A DNA stretch of 64,000 bases from Hydractinia symbiolongicarpus (taxonomy: Eukaryota > Cnidaria > Hydrozoa > Anthoathecata > Hydractiniidae). Under the pieces are notes generated by a model. That model saw only the letters and a program-made list of their open reading frames with translations. It was not told the origin of the DNA and did no database searches. Positions 12,623 through 24,776 of this stretch are shown here, one piece after another. A program made the position numbers and the translations under genes. The stretch's first letter is position 1, and every line of letters starts with the position of its first letter. The stretch is taken from assembly GCF_029227915.1 (NCBI RefSeq), contig NC_079876.1, forward strand, positions 8,248,001 through 8,312,000. The letters run 5' to 3'.

Positions 12623-13839
12623 TCGTTCGGGAAATGACTTTAATCCCTGGGTACTTTCTTTGTATACTTTTGACTATACGGGCCGAGTCAGGGATTTACG
12701 GGAAATCGCGGGTTTTTGTTTGCCGGCGATTAAACTTCTTTTATTCAGCGTCCCATCAAATATGAAAATATTTTTGAAAACTACAAGTCTCATGCGTTTA
12801 GTGGTGAAAAATTAATTAAAAAAATCGTTCGGGAAATGAGTTTACTCCCTGGGTACTTTCTTTGTATACTTTTGACTATACGGGCCGAGTCCAGGATTTA
12901 CGGGAAATCGCGGATTTTCGTTTGCCGGCGATTAAACTTCTTTTATTCAGCGTCCCATCAAATATGAAAATATTTTTGAAAACTACAAGTCTTATGATTT
13001 TTAGTGGTGAAAAAATAATTTAAAAAATCGTTCTGTAAATGAGTTTACTTCCTGGGTACTTTCTTTGTATACTTTTGACTATACGGGCCGAGTCCGGGAT
13101 TTACGGGAAATCGCAGGTTTTCGTTTGCCGGCGATTAAAGTGCTTTTATTCAGCGTCTCATCAAAAATGAAAACATTTTTAAAAACTACAAGACTCATGG
13201 GCTTTAGTGGTGAAATAATAATTAAAAAAATCGTTCGGGAAATGAGTTTACTCCCTGGGTACCTTCTTTGTATACTTTTGACTATACGGGCCCAGCCCGG
13301 GATTTACGGAAAATCGCGTGTTTTTGTTTGCCGGCGATTAAACTTCTTTTATTCAGCGTCTCATCAAAAATGAAAACATTTTTGAAAACTACAAGTCTTA
13401 TGCGTTTTAGTGGTGAAAAAATAATTTAAAAAATCGTTCTGGAAATGAGTTTACTGACAGGGTACTTTCTTTGTATACATTCGACTATACGGGCCAAGCC
13501 CGGGATTTACGGGAAATCGCGGGTTTCCGTTTTCCGGCGATTAAACCTCTTTCATTAGGCGTCTCATCAAAAATGAAAACATTTTTGAAAACTACAAGTC
13601 TCATGCGTTTTGGTGGTGAAAAAAAAATTTAAAAAATCGTTCGGGAAATGAGTTTACTCCCTGGAAACTTTCTTTGTATACATTAGACTATACGGGCCAA
13701 GCCCCGGATTTACGGGAAAACGCGGGATTTCGTTTGCCGGCGATAAAACCTCTTCCATTAAGCGTCTCATCAAAAATGAAAACATTTTTGAAAACTACAA
13801 GTCTTATGCGTTTTAGTGGTGAAAAAATAATTTAAAAAA
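12623..13839 (+). repeat. Hexamer e-i-a-b-c-d, copy 2
   Basis: Monomers at 12623, 12825, 13028, 13231, 13434 and 13637, matching 10594-11810 at +2029. The last d (13637) ends with CTTATGCG, the 3' marker of b, so it is a d/b hybrid and leads back into c. Confidence 0.8.
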
Positions 13840-14245
13840 TCGTTCTGGAAATGAGTTTACTGACAGGGTACTTTCTTTGTATACATTCGACTATACGGGC
13901 CAAGCCCGGGATTTACGGGAAATCGCGGGTTTCCGTTTTCCGGCGATTAAACCTCTTTCATTAGGCGTCTCATCAAAAATGAAAACATTTTTGAAAACTA
14001 CAAGTCTCATGCGTTTTGGTGGTGAAAAAAAAATTTAAAAAATCGTTCGGGAAATGAGTTTACTCCCTGGAAACTTTCTTTGTATACATTAGACTATACG
14101 GGCCAAGCCCCGGATTTACGGGAAAACGCGGGATTTCGTTTGCCGGCGATAAAACCTCTTCCATTAAGCGTCTCATCAAAAATGAAAACATTTTTGAAAA
14201 CTACAAGTCTCATGCGTTTTAGTGGTGAAAAAATAATTTAAAAAA
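13840..14245 (+). repeat. Duplicated c-d dimer
   Basis: Monomers at 13840 and 14043 repeat the preceding pair at +406. They share the rare variant CATTAGGCG in c with 13434, so this is a very local and recent duplication. Confidence 0.8.
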
Positions 14246-15258
14246 TCGTTCGGGAAATGACTTTAATCCCTGGGTACTTTCTTTGTATACTTTTGACTAT
14301 ACGGGCCGAGTCAGGGATTTACGGGAAATCGCGGGTTTTTGTTTGCCGGCGATTAAACTTCTTTTATTCAGCGTCCCATCAAATGTGAAAATATTTTTGA
14401 AAACTACAAGTCTCATGCGTTTAGTGGTAAAAAAATAATATAAAAAATCGTTCGGGAAATGAGTTTACTCCCTGGGTACTTTCTTTGTATACTTTTGACT
14501 ATACGGGCCAAGCCCGGGATTTACAGGAAATCGCGGGTTTTCGTTTGCCGGCGATTAAACTGCTTTTATTCAGCGTCTCATCAAAAATGAAAACATTTTT
14601 GAAAACTACAAGTCTCATGCGTTTTAGTGGTGAAAAAGTAATTTAAAAAATCGTTCGGGAAATGAGTTTACTCCCTGGGTACTTTCTTTGTATACTTTTA
14701 ACTATACGGGCCAAGCCCGGGATTTACGGGAAATCGCGGGTTTTCGTTTGCCGGCGATTAAACTTCTTTTATTCAGCGTCTCATCAAAAATGAAAACATT
14801 TTTGAAAACTACAAGTCTCATGCGTTTTAGTGGTGAAAAATTAATTTAAAAAATCGTTCGGGAAATGAGTTTACTCCCTGGGTACTTTCTTTGTATACTT
14901 TTGACTATACGGGCCGTGTCGGGGATTTACGGGAAATCGCGGATTTTCGTTTGCCGGCGATTAAACTTCTTTTATTCAGCGTCCCATCAAATATGAAAAT
15001 ATTTTTGAAAACTACAAGTCTCATGCGTTTAGTGGTGAAAAATTAATTAAAAAAATCGTTCGGGAAATGAGTTTACTCCCTGGGTACTTTCTTTGTATAC
15101 TTTTGACTATACGGGCCGAGTCCGGGATTTACGGGAAATCGCGGATTTTCGTTTGCCGGCGATTAAACTTCTTTTATTCAGCGTCCCATCAAATATGAAA
15201 ATATTTTTGAAAACTACAAGTCTTATGATTTTTAGTGGTGAAAAAATAATTTAAAAAA
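14246..15258 (+). repeat. e-f-g-h-i run
   Basis: Monomers at 14246, 14448, 14651, 14854 and 15056. This is the only other place where f directly follows e as at 6541, and the only place where the full e-to-i order is intact. It supports the inferred nine-monomer order. Confidence 0.78.
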
Positions 15259-16877
15259 TCGTTCTGTAAATGAGTTTACTTCCTGGGTACTTTCTTTGTA
15301 TACTTTTGACTATACGGGCCGAATCCGAGATTTAGGGAAATCGCAGGTTTTCGTTTGCCGGCGATTAAACTGCTTTTATTCAGCGTCTCATCAAAAATGA
15401 AAACATTTTTGAAAACTACAAGTCTCATGCGTTTTAGTGGTAAAAAAATAATTTAAAAAATCGTTCGGGAAATGAGTTTACTTCCTGGGTACTTTCTTTG
15501 TGTACATTCAACTATACGTGCCAAGCCCGGGATTTACGGGAAATCGCGGGTTTTCGTTTGCCGGCGATTAAACTTCTTTTATTCAGCGTCTCATCAAAAA
15601 TGAAAACATTTTTGAAAACTACAAGTCTCATGCGTTTTAGTGGTGAAAAAATAATTTAAAAAATCGTTCGGGAAATGAGTTTACTCCCTGGGTACTTTCT
15701 TTGTATACTTTTGACTATACGGGCCAAGCCCGGGATTTACGGGAAATCGCAGGTTTTCGTTTGCCGGCGATTAGACTTCTTTTATTCAGCGTCTCATCAA
15801 AAATAAAAACATTTTTAAAAACTACAAGTCTTATGCGTTTTAGTGGTGAAAAAATAATTTAAAAAATCGTTCTGGAAATGAGTTTACTCCCTGGGCACTT
15901 TCTTTGTATACTTTTGACTATACGGGCCGAGTCCAGGATTTAGGGAAATCGCAGGTTTTCGTTTGCCGGCGATTAAACTGCTTTTATTCAGCGTCCCATC
16001 AAATATGAAAATATTTTTAAAAACTACAAGTCTCATGCGTTTTAGTGGTAAAAAAATAATATAAAAAATCGTTCGGGAAATGAGTTTACTCCCTGGGTAC
16101 TTTCTTTGTATACTTTTGACTATACGGGCCAAGCCCGGGATTTACGGGAAATTGCGGGTTTTCGTTTGCCGGCGATTAAACTTCTTTTATTCAGCGTCTC
16201 ATCAAAAATGAAAGCATTTTTAAAAACTACAAGTCTTATGCGTTTTAGTGGTGAAAAAATAATTTAAAAAATCGTTCTGGAAATGAGTTTACTCCCTGGG
16301 TACTTTCTTTGTATACTTTTGACTATACGGGCCGAGTCCGGGATTTAGGGAAATCGCAGGTTTTCGATTCCGGCGATTAAACTGCTTTTATTCAGCGTCT
16401 CATCAAAAATGTAAACATTTTTGAAAACTACAAGTCTCATGCGTTTTAGTGGTGAAAAAATAATTTAAAAAATCGTTCGGGAAATGAGTTTACTCCCTGG
16501 GTACTTTCTTTGTATGCATTTGACTATACGTGCCAAGTCCGGGATTTACGGGAAATCGCGGGTTTTCGTTTGCCGGCGATTAAACATCTTTTATTCAGCG
16601 TCTCATCAAAAATGAAAACATTTTTGAAAACTACAAGTCTCATGCGTTTTAGTGGTGAAAAAATAATTTAAAAAATCGTTTTGGAAATGAGTTTACTCCC
16701 TGGGTACTTTCTTTGCATACTTTTGACTATACGGGCCGAGTCCGGGATTTAGGGAAATCGCAGGTTTTCGCTTGCCGGCTATTAAACTGCTTTTATTCAG
16801 CGTCTGATCAAAAATGAAAACATTCTTGAAAACTGCAAGTCTCATGTGTTTTAGTGGTGAAAAAAAAATTTAAAAAA
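15259..16877 (+). repeat. Island of non a-i subtypes (j-q)
   Basis: Monomers at 15259, 15461, 15664, 15867, 16069, 16272, 16473 and 16676. Markers are GATTTAGGG (one C short), CGTGCC, GTATGCATTTG, AAATGTAAAC, GCATACTTTTG and CTTGCCGGCTATT. These subtypes resemble the 21.3-30 kb domains, not their a-i neighbours. Confidence 0.8.
15664..16877 (+). repeat. Six-monomer block l-q, copy A (1214 bp)
   Basis: Monomer-for-monomer match to 21335-22548 at +5671, sharing rare markers such as TTAGACTTC with AAAAATAAAAAC, CTGGGCACTTT, AAAGCATTTTT, CGATTCCGG and GTCTGATC. The copies differ at a few bases, for example GTCCAGG here against GTCCGGG in the second monomer. Confidence 0.88.
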
Positions 16878-17282
16878 TCGTTCGGGAAATGAGTTTACTC
16901 CCTGGAAACTTTCTTTGTATACATTAGACTATACGGGCCAAGCCCCGGATTTACGGGAAAACGCGGGATTTCGTTTGCCGGCGATAAAACCTCTTCCATT
17001 AAGCGTCTCATCAAAAATGAAAACATTTTTGAAAACTACAAGTCTCATGCGTTTTAGTGGTGAAAAAATAATTTAAAAAATCGTTCGGGAAATGACTTTA
17101 ATCCCTGGGTACTTTCTTTGTATACTTTTGACTATACGGGCCGAGTCAGGGATTTACGGGAAATCGCGGGTTTTTGTTTGCCGGCGATTAAACTTCTTTT
17201 ATTCAGCGTCCCATCAAATATGAAAATATTTTTGAAAACTACAAGTCTCATGCGTTTAGTGGTGAAAAAATAATTTAAAAAA
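16676..17282 (+). repeat. Trimer q-d-e, copy 1 (607 bp)
   Basis: Monomers at 16676, 16878 and 17081. Subtype q (GCATAC, CGGCTATT, GTCTGATC) is fused to d and e of the a-i family, and the junction is shared with the next copy. Confidence 0.85.
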
Positions 17283-17889
17283 TCGTTTTGGAAATGAGTT
17301 TACTCCCTGGGTACTTTCTTTGCATACTTTTGACTATACGGGCCGAGTCCGGGATTTAGGGAAATCGCAGGTTTTCGCTTGCCGGCTATTAAACTGCTTT
17401 TATTCAGCGTCTGATCAAAAATGAAAACATTCTTGAAAACTGCAAGTCTCATGTGTTTTAGTGGTGAAAAAAAAATTTAAAAAATCGTTCGGGAAATGAG
17501 TTTACTCCCTGGAAACTTTCTTTGTATACATTAGACTATACGGGCCAAGCCCCGGATTTACGGGAAAACGCGGGATTTCGTTTGCCGGCGATAAAACCTC
17601 TTCCATTAAGCGTCTCATCAAAAATGAAAACATTTTTGAAAACTACAAGTCTCATGCGTTTTAGTGGTGAAAAAATAATTTAAAAAATCGTTCGGGAAAT
17701 GACTTTAATCCCTGGGTACTTTCTTTGTATACTTTTGACTATACGGGCCGAGTCAGGGATTTACGGGAAATCGCGGGTTTTTGTTTGCCGGCGATTAAAC
17801 TTCTTTTATTCAGCGTCCCATCAAATATGAAAATATTTTTGAAAACTACAAGTCTCATGCGTTTAGTGGTGAAAAATTAATTAAAAAAA
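17283..17889 (+). repeat. Trimer q-d-e, copy 2 (607 bp)
   Basis: Monomers at 17283, 17485 and 17688, an exact +607 repeat of the preceding trimer. The last e ends in AAATTAATTAAAAAAA and leads into i, whereas the first ended in AAATAATTTAAAAAA and led into q. Confidence 0.85.
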
Positions 17890-19511
17890 TCGTTCGGGAA
17901 ATGAGTTTACTCCCTGGGTACTTTCTTTGTATACTTTTGACTATACGGGCCGAGTCCAGGATTTACGGGAAATCGCGGATTTTCGTTTGCCGGCGATTAA
18001 ACTTCTTTTATTCAGCGTCCCATCAAATATGAAAATATTTTTGAAAACTACAAGTCTTATGATTTTTAGTGGTGAAAAAATAATTTAAAAAATCGTTCTG
18101 TAAATGAGTTTACTTCCTGGGTACTTTCTTTGTATACTTTTGACTATACGGGCCGAGTCCGGGATTTACGGGAAATCGCAGGTTTTCGTTTGCCGGCGAT
18201 TAAAGTGCTTTTATTCAGCGTCTCATCAAAAATGAAAACATTTTTAAAAACTACAAGACTCATGGGCTTTAGTGGTGAAATAATAATTAAAAAAATCGTT
18301 CGGGAAATGAGTTTACTCCCTGGGTACCTTCTTTGTATACTTTTGACTATACGGGCCCAGCCCGGGATTTACGGAAAATCGCGTGTTTTTGTTTGCCGGC
18401 GATTAAACTTCTTTTATTTAGCGTCTCATCAAAAATGAAAACATTTTTGAAAACTACAAGTCTTATGCGTTTTAGTGGTGAAAAAATAATTTAAAAAATC
18501 GTTCTGGAAATGAGTTTACTGACAGGGTACTTTCTTTGTATACATTCGACTATACGGGCCAAGCCCGGGATTTACGGGAAATCGCGGGTTTCCGTTTTCC
18601 GGCGATTAAACCTCTTTCATTAAGCGTCTCATCAAAAATGAAAACATTTTTGAAAACTACAAGTCTCATGCGTTTTGGTGGTGAAAAAAAAATTTAAAAA
18701 ATCGTTCGGGAAATGAGTTTACTCCCTGGAAACTTTCTTTGTATACATTAGACTATACGGGCCAAGCCCCGGATTTACGGGAAAACGCGGGATTTCGTTT
18801 GCCGGCGATAAAACCTCTTCCATTAAGCGTCTCATCAAAAATGAAAACATTTTTGAAAACTACAAGTCTCATGCGTTTTAGTGGTGAAAAAATAATTTAA
18901 AAAATCGTTCGGGAAATGACTTTAATCCCTGGGTACTTTCTTTGTATACTTTTGACTATACGGGCCGTGTCGGGGATTTACGGGAAATCGCGGATTTTCG
19001 TTTGCCGGCGATTAAACTTCTTTTATTCAGCGTCCCATCAAATATGAAAATATTTTTGAAAACTACAAGTCTCATGCGTTTAGTGGTGAAAAATTAATTA
19101 AAAAAATCGTTCGGGAAATGAGTTTACTCCCTGGGTACTTTCTTTGTATACTTTTGACTATACGGGCCGAGTCCGGGATTTACGGGAAATCGCGGATTTT
19201 CGTTTGCCGGCGATTAAACTTCTTTTATTCAGCGTCCCATCAAATATGAAAATATTTTTGAAAACTACAAGTCTTATGATTTTTAGTGGTGAAAAAATAA
19301 TTTAAAAAATCGTTCTGTAAATGAGTTTACTTCCTGGGTACTTTCTTTGTATACTTTTGACTATACGGGCCAAGCCCGGGATTTACGGGAAATTGCGGGT
19401 TTTCGTTTGCCGGCGATTAAACTTCTTTTATTCAGCGTCCCATCAAATATGAAAATATTTTTGAAAACTACAAGTCTCATGCGTTTAGTGGTGAAAAAAT
19501 AATTTAAAAAA
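17688..19511 (+). repeat. 1824-bp nine-monomer HOR, copy 1
   Basis: Monomers at 17688, 17890, 18093, 18296, 18499, 18702, 18905, 19107 and 19310, with order e, i, a, b, c, d, e/h hybrid, i, and an AAATTGCGGG monomer. The hybrid at 18905 begins GACTTTAATCCC (e) and continues GTGTCGGGG with GCGGATTTT (h). Confidence 0.88.
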
Positions 19512-21334
19512 TCGTTCGGGAAATGACTTTAATCCCTGGGTACTTTCTTTGTATACTTTTGACTATACGGGCCGAGTCAGGGATTTACGGGAAATCGCGG
19601 GTTTTTGTTTGCCGGCGATTAAACTTCTTTTATTCAGCGTCCCATCAAATATGAAAATATTTTTGAAAACTACAAGTCTCATGCGTTTAGTGGTGAAAAA
19701 TTAATTAAAAAAATCGTTCGGGAAATGAGTTTACTCCCTGGGTACTTTCTTTGTATACTTTTGACTATACGGGCCGAGTCCAGGATTTACGGGAAATCGC
19801 GGATTTTCGTTTGCCGGCGATTAAACTTCTTTTATTCAGCGTCCCATCAAATATGAAAATATTTTTGAAAACTACAAGTCTTATGATTTTTAGTGGTGAA
19901 AAAATAATTTAAAAAATCGTTCTGTAAATGAGTTTACTTCCTGGGTACTTTCTTTGTATACTTTTGACTATACGGGCCGAGTCCGGGATTTACGGGAAAT
20001 CGCAGGTTTTCGTTTGCCGGCGATTAAAGTGCTTTTATTCAGCGTCTCATCAAAAATGAAAACATTTTTAAAAACTACAAGACTCATGGGCTTTAGTGGT
20101 GAAATAATAATTAAAAAAATCGTTCGGGAAATGAGTTTACTCCCTGGGTACCTTCTTTGTATACTTTTGACTATACGGGCCCAGCCCGGGATTTACGGAA
20201 AATCGCGTGTTTTTGTTTGCCGGCGATTAAACTTCTTTTATTTAGCGTCTCATCAAAAATGAAAACATTTTTGAAAACTACAAGTCTTATGCGTTTTAGT
20301 GGTGAAAAAATAATTTAAAAAATCGTTCTGGAAATGAGTTTACTGACAGGGTACTTTCTTTGTATACATTCGACTATACGGGCCAAGCCCGGGATTTACG
20401 GGAAATCGCGGGTTTCCGTTTTCCGGCGATTAAACCTCTTTCATTAAGCGTCTCATCAAAAATGAAAACATTTTTGAAAACTACAAGTCTCATGCGTTTT
20501 GGTGGTGAAAAAAAAATTTAAAAAATCGTTCGGGAAATGAGTTTACTCCCTGGAAACTTTCTTTGTATACATTAGACTATACGGGCCAAGCCCCGGATTT
20601 ACGGGAAAACGCGGGATTTCGTTTGCCGGCGATAAAACCTCTTCCATTAAGCGTCTCATCAAAAATGAAAACATTTTTGAAAACTACAAGTCTCATGCGT
20701 TTTAGTGGTGAAAAAATAATTTAAAAAATCGTTCGGGAAATGACTTTAATCCCTGGGTACTTTCTTTGTATACTTTTGACTATACGGGCCGTGTCGGGGA
20801 TTTACGGGAAATCGCGGATTTTCGTTTGCCGGCGATTAAACTTCTTTTATTCAGCGTCCCATCAAATATGAAAATATTTTTGAAAACTACAAGTCTCATG
20901 CGTTTAGTGGTGAAAAATTAATTAAAAAAATCGTTCGGGAAATGAGTTTACTCCCTGGGTACTTTCTTTGTATACTTTTGACTATACGGGCCGAGTCCGG
21001 GATTTACGGGAAATCGCGGATTTTCGTTTGCCGGCGATTAAACTTCTTTTATTCAGCGTCCCATCAAATATGAAAATATTTTTGAAAACTACAAGTCTTA
21101 TGATTTTAGTGGTGAAAAAATAATTTAAAAAATCGTTCTGTAAATGAGTTTACTTCCTGGGTACTTTCTTTGTATACTTTTGACTATACGGGCCAAGCCC
21201 GGGATTTACGGGAAATTGCGGGTTTTCGTTTGCCGGCGATTAAACTTCTTTTATTCAGCGTCCCATCAAATATGAAAATATTTTTGAAAACTACAAGTCT
21301 CATGCGTTTAGTGGTAAAAAAATAATATAAAAAA
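19512..21334 (+). repeat. 1824-bp nine-monomer HOR, copy 2 (1823 bp)
   Basis: The same nine subtypes in order at 19512, 19714, 19917, 20120, 20323, 20526, 20729, 20931 and 21133. It includes the same e/h hybrid and the rare TTTATTTAGCG in b. It is one base shorter because CTTATGATTTT has lost a T. Confidence 0.88.
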
Positions 21335-22548
21335 TCGTTCGGGAAATGAGTTTACTCCCTGGGTACTTTCTTTGTATACTTTTGACTATACGGGCCAAGC
21401 CCGGGATTTACGGGAAATCGCAGGTTTTCGTTTGCCGGCGATTAGACTTCTTTTATTCAGCGTCTCATCAAAAATAAAAACATTTTTAAAAACTACAAGT
21501 CTTATGCGTTTTAGTGGTGAAAAAATAATTTAAAAAATCGTTCTGGAAATGAGTTTACTCCCTGGGCACTTTCTTTGTATACTTTTGACTATACGGGCCG
21601 AGTCCGGGATTTAGGGAAATCGCAGGTTTTCGTTTGCCGGCGATTAAACTGCTTTTATTCAGCGTCCCATCAAATATGAAAATATTTTTAAAAACTACAA
21701 GTCTCATGCGTTTTAGTGGTAAAAAAATAATATAAAAAATCGTTCGGGAAATGAGTTTACTCCCTGGGTACTTTCTTTGTATACTTTTGACTATACGGGC
21801 CAAGCCCGGGATTTACGGGAAATTGCGGGTTTTCGTTTGCCGGCGATTAAACTTCTTTTATTCAGCGTCTCATCAAAAATGAAAGCATTTTTAAAAACTA
21901 CAAGTCTTATGCGTTTTAGTGGTGAAAAAATAATTTAAAAAATCGTTCTGGAAATGAGTTTACTCCCTGGGTACTTTCTTTGTATACTTTTGACTATATG
22001 GGCCGAGTCCGGGATTTAGGGAAATCGCAGGTTTTCGATTCCGGCGATTAAACTGCTTTTATTCAGCGTCTCATCAAAAATGTAAACATTTTTGAAAACT
22101 ACAAGTCTCATGCGTTTTAGTGGTGAAAAAATAATTTAAAAAATCGTTCGGGAAATGAGTTTACTCCCTGGGTACTTTCTTTGTATGCATTTGACTATAC
22201 GTGCCAAGTCCGGGATTTACGGGAAATCGCGGGTTTTCGTTTGCCGGCGATTAAACATCTTTTATTCAGCGTCTCATCAAAAATGAAAACATTTTTGAAA
22301 ACTACAAGTCTCATGCGTTTTAGTGGTGAAAAAATAATTTAAAAAATCGTTTTGGAAATGAGTTTACTCCCTGGGTACTTTCTTTGCATACTTTTGACTA
22401 TACGGGCCGAGTCCGGGATTTAGGGAAATCGCAGGTTTTCGCTTGCCGGCTATTAAACTGCTTTTATTCAGCGTCTGATCAAAAATGAAAACATTCTTGA
22501 AAACTGCAAGTCTCATGTGTTTTAGTGGTGAAATAATAATTTAAAAAA
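21335..22548 (+). repeat. Six-monomer block l-q, copy B
   Basis: Matches 15664-16877. Its last three monomers (o, p, q) are also the first three of the 1417-bp HOR that begins at 21943, so the block is continuous with that HOR on this side, whereas copy A is followed by d. Confidence 0.88.
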
Positions 22549-23359
22549 TCGTTTGGGAAATGAGTTTACTCCCTGGGTACTTTCTTTGTATACTTTTGAC
22601 TATACGGGCCGAGTCCAGGATTTACGGAAAATCGCAGGTTTTCGTTTGCCGGCGATTAAACTTCTTTTATTCAGCGTCTCATCAAAAATAAGAACATTTT
22701 TAAAAACTACAAGTCTCATGCGTTTTAGTGGTGAAAAAGTAATTTAAAAAATCGTTCGGGAAATGAGTTTACTTCCTGGGTACTTTCTTTGTATACTTTT
22801 GACTACACGGGCCAAGCCCGGGATTTACGGGAAATCGCGGGTTTTCGTTTGCCGGCGATTAAACTTCTTTTATTCAGAGTCTCATCAAAACTGAAAACAT
22901 TTTGAAAAACTACAAGTCTTATGCGTTTTAGTGGTGAAAAAATATTTTAAAAAATCGTTCTGGAAATGAGTTTACTCACAGGGTACTTTTTTTGTATACA
23001 TGCGACTATACGTGCCAAGCCCGGGATTTACGGGAAATCGCGGGTTTTCGTTTGCCGGCGATTAAACTGCTTTTTTTCAGCGTCTCATCAAAAATGAAAA
23101 AATTCTTGAAAACTACAAGTCTCATGCGTTTCAGTGGTGAAAAAATAATTTAAAAAATCGTTCGGGAAATGAGTTTACTCACTGGGTACTTTCTTTGTAT
23201 ACTTTTGACTATACGGGCCGAGTTCGGGATTTACGGGAAATCGCGGATTTTCGTTTGCCGGAGATTAAACTTCTTTTATTCAGCGTCCCATCAAATATGA
23301 AAATATTTTGGAAAACTACAAGTCTCATGCGTTTAGTGGTAAAAAAATAATATAAAAAA
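21943..23359 (+). repeat. 1417-bp seven-monomer HOR, copy 1
   Basis: Monomers at 21943, 22144, 22347, 22549, 22752, 22955 and 23158. Markers include CTATATGGGCC, GTATGCATTTG, GCATACTTTTG, AAAATAAGAAC, GACTACACGGG with CAGAGTCTC, CATGCGACTATACG, and GAGTTCGGG with CCGGAGATT. Confidence 0.92.
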
Positions 23360-24776
23360 TCGTTCGGGAAATGAGTTTACTCCCTGGGTACTTTCTTTGT
23401 ATACTTTTGACTATATGGGCCGAGTCCGGGATTTAGGGAAATCGCAGGTTTTCGATTCCGGCGATTAAACTGCTTTTATTCAGCGTCTCATCAAAAATGT
23501 AAACATTTTTGAAAACTACAAGTCTCATGCGTTTTAGTGGTGAAAAAATAATTTAAAAAATCGTTCGGGAAATGAGTTTACTCCCTGGGTACTTTCTTTG
23601 TATGCATTTGACTATACGTGCCAAGTCCGGGATTTACGGGAAATCGCGGGTTTTCGTTTGCCGGCGATTAAACATCTTTTATTCAGCGTCTCATCAAAAA
23701 TGAAAACATTTTTGAAAACTACAAGTCTCATGCGTTTTAGTGGTGAAAAAATAATTTAAAAAATCGTTTTGGAAATGAGTTTACTCCCTGGGTACTTTCT
23801 TTGCATACTTTTGACTATACGGGCCGAGTCCGGGATTTAGGGAAATCGCAGGTTTTCGCTTGCCGGCTATTAAACTGCTTTTATTCAGCGTCTGATCAAA
23901 AATGAAAACATTCTTGAAAACTGCAAGTCTCATGTGTTTTAGTGGTGAAATAATAATTTAAAAAATCGTTTGGGAAATGAGTTTACTCCCTGGGTACTTT
24001 CTTTGTATACTTTTGACTATACGGGCCGAGTCCAGGATTTACGGAAAATCGCAGGTTTTCGTTTGCCGGCGATTAAACTTCTTTTATTCAGCGTCTCATC
24101 AAAAATAAGAACATTTTTAAAAACTACAAGTCTCATGCGTTTTAGTGGTGAAAAAGTAATTTAAAAAATCGTTCGGGAAATGAGTTTACTTCCTGGGTAC
24201 TTTCTTTGTATACTTTTGACTACACGGGCCAAGCCCGGGATTTACGGGAAATCGCGGGTTTTCGTTTGCCGGCGATTAAACTTCTTTTATTCAGAGTCTC
24301 ATCAAAACTGAAAACATTTTGAAAAACTACAAGTCTTATGCGTTTTAGTGGTGAAAAAATATTTTAAAAAATCGTTCTGGAAATGAGTTTACTCACAGGG
24401 TACTTTTTTTGTATACATGCGACTATACGTGCCAAGCCCGGGATTTACGGGAAATCGCGGGTTTTCGTTTGCCGGCGATTAAACTGCTTTTTTTCAGCGT
24501 CTCATCAAAAATGAAAAAATTCTTGAAAACTACAAGTCTCATGCGTTTTAGTGGTGAAAAAATAATTTAAAAAATCGTTCGGGAAATGAGTTTACTCACT
24601 GGGTACTTTCTTTGTATACTTTTGACTATACGGGCCGAGTTCGGGATTTACGGGAAATCGCGGATTTTCGTTTGCCGGAGATTAAACTTCTTTTATTCAG
24701 CGTCCCATCAAATATGAAAATATTTTGGAAAACTACAAGTCTCATGCGTTTAGTGGTAAAAAAATAATATAAAAAA
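23360..24776 (+). repeat. 1417-bp seven-monomer HOR, copy 2
   Basis: Exact +1417 repeat of the preceding unit, with monomers at 23360, 23561, 23764, 23966, 24169, 24372 and 24575. By eye the copies differ at very few bases, for example GCGTTTCAG near 23128 against GCGTTTTAG near 24545. Confidence 0.92.

Larger units (their letters stand above)
5527..15258 (+). repeat. Domain of derivatives of a nine-monomer order (a-i)
   Basis: About 48 monomers whose subtypes follow fragments of one cyclic order. Markers: a ATTAAAGTGC with AAGACTC; b TACCTTC, CCCAGCCCGGG and GCGTG; c CTGACAGGG or CTGAAAGGG with CCGTTTTCC and GGTGGTG; d ATTAGACTA with GCCCCGG and GATAAAACC; e TTTAATCCC with GGGTTTTTG; f TTTACAGG with AAACTGC; g TTTTAACTA with AAATTAATTTA or AAGTAATTTA; h GTCGGGG with GCGGATTTT; i GTCC(A/G)GG with GCGGATTTT and CTTATGATTTT. 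Observed order: b, abcdefgh, bcde, cdg, cdghi, abcd, eiabcd, (i/a)bcd, eiabcd, cd, efghi. Confidence 0.85.
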
